DNA of 64,000 nt from Amedibacterium intestinale (lineage in GTDB: Bacteria; Bacillota_I; Bacilli_A; Erysipelotrichales; Erysipelotrichaceae): positions 2,232,001 to 2,296,000 of the forward strand of contig NZ_AP019711.1 in assembly GCF_010537335.1 (NCBI RefSeq), read 5' to 3'. The notes under the pieces are model-generated. The model was not told the origin of the DNA. It saw nothing but the letters and a program-made list of their open reading frames with translations, and made no database searches. Positions 26,493 to 35,157 of the stretch are shown one piece after another (positions within the stretch are counted from its first letter, which is position 1; every line of letters starts with the position of its first letter). The translations under genes and the position numbers were made by a program.

Positions 26493-27614
26493 GTGAAGAC
26501 AGTATGTGACTTAGACGATTGTACTGGATGTATGGCCTGTATTGATATTTGTGGTAAACATGCTATTTCAATACAAGACAATTTAAAAAGTTATAATGCA
26601 GTAATTGATCAAAATAAATGCGTTAATTGTGGCTTATGTACAAAGGTATGTCAGAACAATTACAAAATTCAATCTTGCCAACCTACAAAATGGTATCAAG
26701 GTTGGACTAATGATGAACAAGATCGCCTAAAAGCTTCCTCAGGAGGTTTTGCAACCGCAATAGCAAAGTCATTTATTAAAAATAAAGGAATAGTATATAG
26801 TTGTGTTTTCAAAAATGGCGAATTTATATTTGAAAGCGCAAAAAATGAAAATGAAGTTGATAAATTTACAGGCTCTAAATACGTTAAGAGCAATCCAATC
26901 AATCTTTATAAAAATGTCTTAAATGATTTAAAAAGCGGTAAAAAGGTTTTAGTTATTGCTCTGCCTTGTCAAATTGGTGCTTTAAAACAATATATTAAAC
27001 AAGAATTTCAACAAAACTTGTATACGGTTGACCTAATATGTCATGGTACACCATCACCAAATTTTTTAGAGATGTTCTTAAATCAGTATAATAAATCTTT
27101 AAAAATGTTTAATTCAATTATCTTTAGAGTTAAAGCAAAAATGCAAATCCATGGCAACAATGAAGGCATTGTTACTAAGGGAGTTAGCGATAAATATACA
27201 ATTGCATTTTTAAATGGTCTTACATATACAGATAATTGTTATAAATGTAAGTATGCAAAGTTAGAGAGAGTATCTGATATAACAATTGGTGATTCATGGG
27301 GTTCTACACTGTCGGAAGATGAAAGAAAAAAAGGTATTTCACTTGCTTTATGTCAAACAAAAAAGGGAATAGAATTATTAGGTGAATCAAATTTATGTTT
27401 AAAGGATGTTGATTTAAATGAGGCTATTAATAATAATCATCAATTGAAAGCACCATCAACTACTCCTAGTCAAAGAAATAACTTTTTTAACGGAGTAAAA
27501 AAACATAAAAGGATTAATTTTTTGATTTTCATAATTTATCCAAGACAATCTATCAAACAAGATGTAAAAAATCTATTAATAAGAATAGGGGTTATTCGAA
27601 AAATTAATGGATAG
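26493..27614 (+). CDS. Coenzyme F420 hydrogenase/dehydrogenase beta-subunit-like iron-sulfur protein
   Basis: The N-terminus is a bacterial ferredoxin domain with two 4Fe-4S motifs (CTGCMACIDIC and CVNCGLCTKVC). The FrhB-type flavin domain follows (ASSGGFATAIAKSF, ALPCQIGALKQY, CHGTPSPNF, GDSWGS). This organism class does not make F420, so the cofactor is likely FAD or FMN and the role a redox step on a sugar or lipid. I chose GTG 26493 behind AGAGGTG, because the earlier TTG overlaps the previous gene. Adjacent genes are a pyruvyl transferase and a GT2. Confidence 0.8.
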   Translation: MKTVCDLDDCTGCMACIDICGKHAISIQDNLKSYNAVIDQNKCVNCGLCTKVCQNNYKIQSCQPTKWYQGWTNDEQDRLKASSGGFATAIAKSFIKNKGIVYSCVFKNGEFIFESAKNENEVDKFTGSKYVKSNPINLYKNVLNDLKSGKKVLVIALPCQIGALKQYIKQEFQQNLYTVDLICHGTPSPNFLEMFLNQYNKSLKMFNSIIFRVKAKMQIHGNNEGIVTKGVSDKYTIAFLNGLTYTDNCYKCKYAKLERVSDITIGDSWGSTLSEDERKKGISLALCQTKKGIELLGESNLCLKDVDLNEAINNNHQLKAPSTTPSQRNNFFNGVKKHKRINFLIFIIYPRQSIKQDVKNLLIRIGVIRKING

Positions 27615-27642
27615 TATTAAAATAGGAGATAGGAGTGAATAG

Positions 27643-28644
27643 ATGATAAGTTTAATTATACCAGTCTTTAATGTAGATGTAGCATTATTGAAATGTTTGT
27701 TGGAAAGCATTACACTGAAGAGTGATTTTGAATTTGAAATTATCATTGTGGATGATTGTTCGACGAATATAGATTTATTAAATTTTGAATCTTATATAGA
27801 AAATCAGCCTCATTGTAAAGTTATCTCAACTGGTAAAAACTCAGGACCAGGAGTTGCTAGAAATATTGGAATTGAAAATGCTAATGGTAATTGGTGTATG
27901 TTTGCTGATGCGGATGATTTTTATTCACAAGGGGCAATTAAAATTGTTAATTCAACACTGATTAATAATAATCCAAATGCAATAATATTTGACTATAATA
28001 TAGTAGCTGGAAATACTGTTAAAATGAAATCCTTAAGTAATTCTGATCAATATATTTCCAAGTCAGAAATACAAGAGCTTCTTGTTGGAAGTACAGAGTT
28101 AAACAATATATGGAGATGTGCCTTTTCGTTAGATATTATAAGAGAGAACAATGTATCTTTTCCCTCAGATATGCGCAATGGAGAGGATTTTATTTTCATG
28201 ATAGAATACTTTAAACATTGTGATGAAGTGATTCATCTAAAAAAACCTCTTTATAATTATAGAATAAATGAAAATGGAATTACTCAAAATTTCACACTTT
28301 CGAAAATAGATGATGCAGTGAAGACTCTTCAATATAGATATCAATTATTAGATTTAAACTTTCACGAAAATACAAAAGCAAATATAAGTTTGTTTATTCA
28401 AAATAAGTATATTCAAGTATTATTCGATTATATGGCTCTAGCTTATAAAAATAAGGAATTCTCGTATGTTCAGATAATTAAAAATAATAAGTATTGTCAA
28501 AGATTATTAAATGATAAAAGTGAAAGTTTAGTCACTAATTTGAAAAGAAAAATAATTATAAGTTATAACCCACTTCTATTGATTTTCTTTTATACCATAA
28601 AGGAATGTGTGAAGAGTTTTGTTATAAAAATTAGAAATTTTTAA
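27643..28644 (+). CDS. Glycosyltransferase family 2
   Basis: This inverting GT-A enzyme has SLIIPVFNVDV at the N-terminus, IIVDDCSTN, GPGVARNIGIENANG and the metal-binding MFADADDFYSQ, followed by MRNGEDFIFMIEYF as the catalytic-base region. Length (333) is normal for capsule GT2s. It is preceded by a purine-rich site (AGGAGTG) close to the ATG. The donor cannot be determined. Confidence 0.9.
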   Translation: MISLIIPVFNVDVALLKCLLESITLKSDFEFEIIIVDDCSTNIDLLNFESYIENQPHCKVISTGKNSGPGVARNIGIENANGNWCMFADADDFYSQGAIKIVNSTLINNNPNAIIFDYNIVAGNTVKMKSLSNSDQYISKSEIQELLVGSTELNNIWRCAFSLDIIRENNVSFPSDMRNGEDFIFMIEYFKHCDEVIHLKKPLYNYRINENGITQNFTLSKIDDAVKTLQYRYQLLDLNFHENTKANISLFIQNKYIQVLFDYMALAYKNKEFSYVQIIKNNKYCQRLLNDKSESLVTNLKRKIIISYNPLLLIFFYTIKECVKSFVIKIRNF

Positions 28645-28691
28645 AGTCAATATAAGGATTAATTTCTATATTTTTGGAGGTATAAAATTAT

Positions 28692-29822
28692 ATGATTCAA
28701 TATTTACTCACTTTCAGTATATCAAGTATTTTTATCTATATATCTAAATATATAAAAAGAAATCAGAGGTGGATATTATTTTTTATTGCTTTATTTATTC
28801 CATGTTTCTTAGCGGGCATAAGATCAGAAATAATTGGAACGGATGTAAACGTATATCTTATGCCAATCTACAATGCGGCTGAGAAAGCAGGAAATTTCAA
28901 TGAATACTTAAATACAAGCTGGTTTAATATTTATCGCTATAATAGTGTCAAAGAATATGAAATTGGATTTATCACTGTAATTTATGTACTTGTAAAAATG
29001 TTTCACAGTATCTTTGTAGTTAAATTTTTTATACAATTTTTAATAATATATCCGATATATTTTGCATTAAAAAAGTATGGTGAAAAGACATTAATTTGGA
29101 TAGGAATGTTAATATATTTTTTATTGTTTTTTAATCAATCCTTAAACATAATGAGACAGTATATTTCTATGTCATTTGTCTTTTTAGCGATAGTTGGTTT
29201 TATAAAAACAAATGATTTTAAACATTATGTCATATTTCAATTAATAGCATTAACATTTCATAGTAGTTCATTAATTGGATTAGGAATATTTTTTATTTAC
29301 AAATTCTTATATAGAAATGAAGTCAATAGCATAACTGTTTTAAATAAAAGAGTAATGTATATATCCATTCTTGGATTACTATTGTTGTTATCTCCAACAT
29401 TGATATCGAAATTTTTAGCGCAGATTGGATTGAACTCTTATTCTCTTTACATAAAAGGAGAATTAACTTTTATGCCAAATCAAATAATTATACGGTTACC
29501 ATTGCTTATTCTTTCGTTAATAAATTGGAATAAGATGTGTAAAAAATCAGAATACTTCCATTTCTATTTTTGTATGCTAATATTTACTATATTATTTGCA
29601 CAATTAGCTGGTTCGAGTCAATTTGGTGCAAGAATTGCTATTTACTTTGCAGTATTTCAAATAGTTTTATGTATTCAATTATGCAAGACAATAGGAAGAA
29701 ATCAAATAAATATGGTGATATTGAATATAGGCATTATTGCATATTATCTTTTTTATTGGTGGTTTTATTATGCATATATGGGAATGGATGCTACCGTTCC
29801 GTTTATATCAATATCTAATTAA
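28692..29822 (+). CDS. EpsG-family polysaccharide polymerase (Wzy-like), locus B
   Basis: This polytopic membrane protein has at least ten hydrophobic helices. The EpsG loop GIRSEIIGTDVNVYLMPI parallels RSNSIGADMDVYLQIF in the locus A polymerase. NIMRQYISMSFVFLAI resembles the other copy's IIRQYMALSMIIIAL. TTTGGAGG precedes the ATG. It is the single polymerase candidate of locus B. Confidence 0.82.
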   Translation: MIQYLLTFSISSIFIYISKYIKRNQRWILFFIALFIPCFLAGIRSEIIGTDVNVYLMPIYNAAEKAGNFNEYLNTSWFNIYRYNSVKEYEIGFITVIYVLVKMFHSIFVVKFFIQFLIIYPIYFALKKYGEKTLIWIGMLIYFLLFFNQSLNIMRQYISMSFVFLAIVGFIKTNDFKHYVIFQLIALTFHSSSLIGLGIFFIYKFLYRNEVNSITVLNKRVMYISILGLLLLLSPTLISKFLAQIGLNSYSLYIKGELTFMPNQIIIRLPLLILSLINWNKMCKKSEYFHFYFCMLIFTILFAQLAGSSQFGARIAIYFAVFQIVLCIQLCKTIGRNQINMVILNIGIIAYYLFYWWFYYAYMGMDATVPFISISN

Positions 29823-29837
29823 TGATAGGAGAGTAAA

Positions 29838-29999
29838 ATGAAAAAAATTGGTTTATTAACACTGGGTTCAAAAAGTTTTAATTATGGCGGAGTATTGCAA
29901 CAATTTGGATTGTTTCAAACAATTAATAATTTAGGCTTTGAATGTGAAATAATTGATTATGATGTTAATTCTGAATTAAATATGTTTAGTTATAAATGA
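29838..29999 (+). pseudogene. N-terminal remnant of a polysaccharide pyruvyl transferase
   Basis: A well-placed ribosome site (ATAGGAGAG) and ATG lead into 53 codons that match the start of the pyruvyl transferase family (MKKIGLLTLGSKSFNYGGVL, then IIDYDVN), and then stop. The following 100 bp has decayed fragments, including KEKDFEYIYKF, before the next gene. The rest of the gene is gone. It was probably lost when the neighbouring pyruvyl transferase was brought in. Confidence 0.75.
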
Positions 30000-30111
30000 A
30001 ACATTCCCATTTATTTTCTACTTTGATGCTCTTTTGTAATATGGATTTATTTCTTATAAATACAGAAAGGAAAAAGGATTTTGAATATATATATAAATTC
30101 TAGGTTTGAGA

Positions 30112-31185
30112 ATGGAACGAAATTTAAAAAAAGTTTATTTAAAATGTTATTATTGTAAAAATCTTGGTGATGATATTTTTATAGATATTATATCTAAAAG
30201 ATATCCAAATATTATTTTTAACATTTATGGTGACGATAATTACATGAACAAAAATAATATCAAAATTATAAATCGAAATTTATTTACTAAATTGGTGAAT
30301 AAAATACTTATGATGTTAACAAATGGAAAAATAAATATTGAAACGTTTTTTTCTAAGAGATGTGATTTTAATGTTATACTTGGAGGTTCGATGTTTATAG
30401 AGAAAGAATTAAATCCTTATGAATACCTAAATAAGAAAAAAACATTTATTTTAGGGATAAATTTTGGGCCTTACAGTAGCGAACAATATTATAATTACTG
30501 CTTTAACTATTTTAGTGATGCTAAGGATGTTTGTTTTAGAGATCAAAAATCATATGATTTGTTTAATAAAATTGAAACTGCTAGAATAGCTCCAGATATT
30601 GTATTTTCACTAGATAATAAAAATGATGATTATTGTAGCAAAAGAATCATTATTTCACCAATTGATTGTACAAATCGTTTTGGTAAAAAAGTTAGAGAGA
30701 AATATGAAAGTTTTCTTAAACAAATTATTTGTTTGTATATTGAAAAAGGATTCTCAGTTGGTCTAATGTCATTTTGTAAGCAAGAAAATGATCATATAGT
30801 CGTTAAGAGGTTATATGAAGAAATTAATAGTCAGCAAGTAGATTGTTTTTATTATGAAGGAAACATAAATGAGGCAATTGATTATATCAACAATTCTTCA
30901 ATAATTGTAGGATCTCGTTTTCACGCAAATATTTTAGGTATTAAGTTAAATAAGTCAATAATACCAATCGCATATAGTGATAAAACAATCGATGCGCTCA
31001 ATAATTTAGGATTTGATAAATATATATTTGATATAAGAAAAATTGATGAATGGAATCTTACAAGTATAGATGATGAGTATTTATGTAATAAAATAGATGT
31101 TTCTAGAATAACTAAAGAAGCTGAAAATCATTTTTCTAAATTAGATTTAGCATTGAGAGGACATATTGATGGAGAGAGAAAATAA
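30112..31185 (+). CDS. Polysaccharide pyruvyl transferase family protein, second type
   Basis: This shares the fold of the gene at 25376 but belongs to another branch, closer to CsaB/WcaK-like proteins: YYCKNLGDDIFIDII at the N-terminus, VILGGSMFIEKE, ILGINFGPY, CFRDQKSYDLF, IISPIDCTNRFG, and the C-terminal VGSRFHANILGIKL. I set the start at ATG 30112; the upstream in-frame TTG is less likely. No good ribosome site is visible, which fits recent rearrangement around the remnant before it. It could add pyruvate or act as a transferase on the repeat unit. Confidence 0.75.
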   Translation: MERNLKKVYLKCYYCKNLGDDIFIDIISKRYPNIIFNIYGDDNYMNKNNIKIINRNLFTKLVNKILMMLTNGKINIETFFSKRCDFNVILGGSMFIEKELNPYEYLNKKKTFILGINFGPYSSEQYYNYCFNYFSDAKDVCFRDQKSYDLFNKIETARIAPDIVFSLDNKNDDYCSKRIIISPIDCTNRFGKKVREKYESFLKQIICLYIEKGFSVGLMSFCKQENDHIVVKRLYEEINSQQVDCFYYEGNINEAIDYINNSSIIVGSRFHANILGIKLNKSIIPIAYSDKTIDALNNLGFDKYIFDIRKIDEWNLTSIDDEYLCNKIDVSRITKEAENHFSKLDLALRGHIDGERK

Positions 31186-32575
31186 ATTAATAAAAAACAC
31201 AATGATAGTGGCAGTTGGAAAAATATGTACTCAATTTATTAGCTTCTTCTTACTTCCATTATATACTGCAGTATTAACGGCTAGTGAATATGGAGTCGTT
31301 GATTTGGTAAACACTTTTGTTTCTTTATTGATGCCAATAATATATTTGCAAATAGAACAAGCTGTATTTAGATTTTTAATAGATGCAAGAGAAAATAGAG
31401 ACAATACAAGGAAAATTATTTGTTCTACATTCATATTTGTTACGATTTTAACTTTTTTTCTACTATTTTTCTATTTTTTCTTTGCAAAATATATTGTTAA
31501 TGAATATAAATTGTATTTAGTTTGTTTGTTAATTGTTTCAATGTTTTCAAATATTAGCTTACAAATTACAAGAGGAATCGATGATAATTTTACTTACTCT
31601 GTAGGTAGTTTGATATCAGGAGCAGGTCATGTTATAATGAATGTAATTTTTATTTGCTACTTTAATTTAGGAGCAATTGGAATGCTTTTGGCATCAATAA
31701 TTTCTAATATAATGTGCTTTTTATATGTTTTTTTCAAAAAGAGATTATGGAAATATATCTTATCATTTTCATTTGATACTGCTATTATAAAAAAAATGTT
31801 AAAATATTCTATCCCTTTGATACCTAATCAATTATCATGGTGGGTTGTTAATGCATCAGACAGAACATTAATACTATATTTTATAGGTGTAAACGCTAAT
31901 GGGATCTATTCGGCAGCAAACAAATTTTCAGCAATAGTAATTTCTATTTTTAACATTTTTAATTTGACGTGGTCCGAATCTGCTTCACTTGCAATCAAAG
32001 ATAAAGATAAGGCCCATTTTTATAGTAAAGTTATAAATCAGTCAATGAAATTTTGTTACTCATTATGTTTCGGTATCATTGCAATCATGCCTTTTGTGTT
32101 CAAATATGTTATAACTGGAGAGTCATTTTCTGAAGCTTATTTTCAAATACCTATTTTAATTATATCTGTAATTTTTAATGTGGTTGCATCTTTAGTAGGA
32201 TCAATATATATAGCTTTAAAAAAATCTGGAGAGATTGCAAAAACTTCTTTTTTTGCAGCAATCTTTAATATTGCCATTAATTTATTGTTAATTAAATACA
32301 TAGGTTTATATGCTGCTTCATTCTCTACATTGGTTTCTTATTTTACGATGGCAATTTATAGATTGGTAGATGTGCAAAACTATGTACAGATATCATTAGA
32401 TTTTAAATTTATGTCCGTAAGTTTTGTAGTACTTTTAGAAATTGTTGTAATATATTATATTAATTCATTTTTGTTGAGCATAATTGGTTTAATAACAGTT
32501 TTATTATACTCTATAATTTATAATAAACATATAATTAAATCATTTTTTACCGCTATAATAAATAAGGTAAGTTAA
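31169..32575 (+). CDS. Wzx-type repeat-unit flippase, locus B
   Basis: This is a second MOP-superfamily translocase with 12-14 hydrophobic helices. IKNTMIVAVGKICTQFISFF and LPLYTAVLTASEYGVVDLV at the N-terminus and SDRTLILYFIGVNANGIYSAA mid-protein are typical of Gram-positive RfbX/Wzx proteins. It overlaps the previous gene by 17 bp, and GAGAGG lies 9 bp before the ATG. It is the last gene of the locus; the IS21 element begins 31 bp after its stop, so a 3' part of the locus may have been lost. Confidence 0.88.
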   Translation: MERENKLIKNTMIVAVGKICTQFISFFLLPLYTAVLTASEYGVVDLVNTFVSLLMPIIYLQIEQAVFRFLIDARENRDNTRKIICSTFIFVTILTFFLLFFYFFFAKYIVNEYKLYLVCLLIVSMFSNISLQITRGIDDNFTYSVGSLISGAGHVIMNVIFICYFNLGAIGMLLASIISNIMCFLYVFFKKRLWKYILSFSFDTAIIKKMLKYSIPLIPNQLSWWVVNASDRTLILYFIGVNANGIYSAANKFSAIVISIFNIFNLTWSESASLAIKDKDKAHFYSKVINQSMKFCYSLCFGIIAIMPFVFKYVITGESFSEAYFQIPILIISVIFNVVASLVGSIYIALKKSGEIAKTSFFAAIFNIAINLLLIKYIGLYAASFSTLVSYFTMAIYRLVDVQNYVQISLDFKFMSVSFVVLLEIVVIYYINSFLLSIIGLITVLLYSIIYNKHIIKSFFTAIINKVS

Positions 32576-32679
32576 ATATAGTATTCTATGAGTATTACAT
32601 CGCAATAACGACATCATAATAATTAATCGATGACAGTGTGTTAACCTAATGACGACACCATCTCACTAAACGACGACAG

Positions 32680-32710
32680 TGAAAACCTGCTCTTAACGGG
32701 CAGGTCATTT
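32680..32710 (-). terminator. Terminator of istAB
   Basis: Read on the minus strand, ACCTGC and GCAGGT pair around a 9-base loop and are followed by TTTTCA. It lies directly after the istB stop, inside the element. Confidence 0.6.
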
Positions 32711-32717
32711 TATAATG

Positions 32718-33455
32718 TTAAGATTTATTTTCTCGTGTTCTCATGGATTTTTCACCTTTTATATGAATGAGGTAAGAATTAGCTACGACTCGGTCTAAAA
32801 TTGCGTCCGCAACAGCACCTCCTCCAAGATTTGCATGCCATCCTTCTGGAAGAAACTGTGATGCGAAAACTGTCGATTTGCATCCATATCTTAATTCCAG
32901 CAATTCAAGAATATCAGACTGCTGCTGTGAAGTTGTTGGGTTCAACAGCCATTCATCAATAATCAACAATTCAGCTCTTGCATAGTATTTTAGTTTCTTC
33001 TTATATGACTCCTTGTTTCTGGCTTGATCTAGTTCATAAAGCAAATCTGGAAGTCTGATGTATTTGACATTTTTCGCTTTCTTGCAGGCTTCATTTCCTA
33101 AAGCAGATATGTAAAACGTTTTTCCAGCTCCTGTAGCACCTACTACAATTACATTAAGATGTTCATCTATGTAATCGCATTCTGCAAGTTTTAGAGTTAA
33201 TACCTTATCGATTTCTCTATCTGGATAAAATCGTATATCACTGACACTAGCTTCAGGCATTCGTATGTTTGATCTTTTTTTGATTCCATAGATCAGTTTA
33301 TTATGTTTATCGTCAGCTTCTCCATCAATCAAAAGAGCAAATCTTTCATCAAAAGAAAGTTCAAGATATGCTTTGTTTGTAGACTGATTCTTATAAAGTT
33401 CAGCCATCTTGGTTAAGTTCATTTTCATTAGTTTCTCATAATTTTGATTAATCAT
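32718..33455 (-). CDS. istB: IS21 helper ATPase IstB
   Basis: This AAA+ ATPase assists the IstA transposase in target capture. Walker A is VVGATGAGKTFYISALG, Walker B is ELLIIDEWLL, and the N-terminus (MNLTKMAELY) is typical. I start at ATG 33455, preceded by GGAGG, giving 245 residues and an 8-bp overlap with istA. This is the usual coupling in IS21 and shorter than the longest open frame. Confidence 0.95.
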   Translation of the reverse strand: MINQNYEKLMKMNLTKMAELYKNQSTNKAYLELSFDERFALLIDGEADDKHNKLIYGIKKRSNIRMPEASVSDIRFYPDREIDKVLTLKLAECDYIDEHLNVIVVGATGAGKTFYISALGNEACKKAKNVKYIRLPDLLYELDQARNKESYKKKLKYYARAELLIIDEWLLNPTTSQQQSDILELLELRYGCKSTVFASQFLPEGWHANLGGGAVADAILDRVVANSYLIHIKGEKSMRTRENKS

Positions 33456-34980
33456 GTCTGTATCCTCCGTAGTATGAAGCACCTCTTACAAGCGCATAAT
33501 CATTCGATTTATTTTCTTCTTTCATTTCTTGAATGTTTTCAATTACTGCCTTAAAATTCCTATGTATAGGTGTGATATTCTTTTCGATAATTATTCCTGA
33601 CGCCTGTTCCAGTATTTGTGAGGAATATTTATCTTTTAATTTAAGAATCGTTATACACTGATTGTATACCTGCTGTTCGACTCTGGCATTTATGAAGATA
33701 CTAGATATCACCTTATACGTATTAGGGCCTATCGTTTTTGCCCAGTTGAGGATTCTCTCCTGGTTCCATTCACCATAGGCTCTATGGTTTTCAGGCATAT
33801 GTTCTTTATTCGTAACATATTTGTTTACACCGCTTAAAATCCTTGGATGTGTTGCGATACGAACATGCCTGTCATAGATTTCTATAACTCTGGATGTGAT
33901 TCTTATTTGTACTTCTTTCTTAAAATACTGATAAGGAACTGAATAATAATTTCTCTCAAACTGAATGTGGTAGTTGAAAGATACTGTAGCTTTTTTCCAG
34001 ATAGCATATTCATATGGCAATTCAGGAAGTGCAGACAGATACTCTTTTTCTTCGTTTTCAAACACATAACTTCTTGAATAGTCTCTTTTTTGGAATGGCT
34101 TATCATTTAATTTATTTACTTCATCAGTGATACGCTCATTGAGTTCTTCCAATGTACAGAATTTTACATCTCTTAAACGTGCAATAATTTGACGTGTCAT
34201 ATAGCCAACAGATCCTTCAGTAGAGTTTTTATCCTTTGGATGACGTACTCTAGCTGGGACAATGGCGGTTTCATAATATTCAGCCATTTCATAATAGGCT
34301 GGATTTAAGATGATTTCTTCATACTTTTTATGGGAAATCACCGCGGTCTTACAGTTATCGCAGATGCACATCAAAGGAACGCCACCAAAAAAGTTATACA
34401 TATCAATATGATGATTTATCCATGATTCTTCTTTCATATCCATGGTAGCCTGAGCAAACATATACTGACTAAACGGCAATACCCCAACAAATAAATATGC
34501 TTTTCTTATTACATTGGTAAGTGTTCTGTCATAGATTGGAATCGTTGTCCCGGCCCAGTCCACCTCACACCTTTCGCCAGGTTTACGTTCTATATGCATA
34601 GTAAGTTTGTTTATATCAACATAAGATTTATAAACATTACAAAACTGCGTATATTTAAGATAAGATTCATTTAGGGCAATGCACTCTTCTACATACTCTT
34701 CCCACAACAGCATTAACGTAACACCTTTGCGTTTCAATTCTTCATGAATATATTTACAATCAGGTCGTCTCTTTAAAATCACCTCCTCCGGTTTCTTTGT
34801 AAACAGTTCATCAAATGCATCATCGTCCATATCTTTTATATCATCATAGGTAAGATTTAGATCTTTCATTTTTTTAATAGTGTTTCGCACACGTCGATCT
34901 GAAACCTTAAGTGTTTTACAAATATTTCTTTGCGACATGCCCTGATGGTTAAGACGAACGATATTCTTGTCTTTGGACAT
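33448..34980 (-). CDS. istA: IS21 transposase IstA
   Basis: This DDE-type transposase has an N-terminal helix-turn-helix (HQGMSQRNICKTLKVSDRRVRNTIKK), an integrase core with CEVDWAGTTIPIYD (first Asp), ICDNCKTAV (second Asp) and PAxxxxPKDKNSTEGSV (Glu region), and the C-terminal Mu-type beta barrel (FERNYYSVPYQY). At 510 residues it is complete. AAAGGAGG precedes its ATG on the minus strand. Confidence 0.95.
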   Translation of the reverse strand: MSKDKNIVRLNHQGMSQRNICKTLKVSDRRVRNTIKKMKDLNLTYDDIKDMDDDAFDELFTKKPEEVILKRRPDCKYIHEELKRKGVTLMLLWEEYVEECIALNESYLKYTQFCNVYKSYVDINKLTMHIERKPGERCEVDWAGTTIPIYDRTLTNVIRKAYLFVGVLPFSQYMFAQATMDMKEESWINHHIDMYNFFGGVPLMCICDNCKTAVISHKKYEEIILNPAYYEMAEYYETAIVPARVRHPKDKNSTEGSVGYMTRQIIARLRDVKFCTLEELNERITDEVNKLNDKPFQKRDYSRSYVFENEEKEYLSALPELPYEYAIWKKATVSFNYHIQFERNYYSVPYQYFKKEVQIRITSRVIEIYDRHVRIATHPRILSGVNKYVTNKEHMPENHRAYGEWNQERILNWAKTIGPNTYKVISSIFINARVEQQVYNQCITILKLKDKYSSQILEQASGIIIEKNITPIHRNFKAVIENIQEMKEENKSNDYALVRGASYYGGYRHD

Positions 34981-35157
34981 AAAAAATCCTCCTTTCCTTA
35001 GAATCTGTAGATATCTGTCTACGTTTACATTCTAAGTCCAGAAGGACGTTGCAGAGCATTAAAATTTTATTTTGATAGTGTCGTCATTGAGATGTGACAT
35101 TGACGTCATATGATTAACACACTGTCGTCACTCCATTAACATGGTGTCGTTCTCTAA

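Larger units (their letters stand above)
32607..35151 (-). mobile_element. IS21-family insertion sequence
   Basis: The 2.5-kb element carries istA and istB on the minus strand between matching ends. The left end (32607) reads AACGACATCATAAT, followed by GACAGTGTGTTAA. The right end, on the minus strand from 35151, reads AACGACACCATGTT, then GACAGTGTGTTAA at the identical offset of 25 bases. Further copies of GACGACA occur inside both ends, as usual for IS21 multiple terminal repeats. Both genes look intact, so the element may be active. I found no convincing target duplication. Confidence 0.85.

Noticed and set aside
32600-32606. Target-site duplication for the IS21 element
   Set aside because: GCAAT on the left and CTCTAATTG on the right do not match; no duplication can be claimed.
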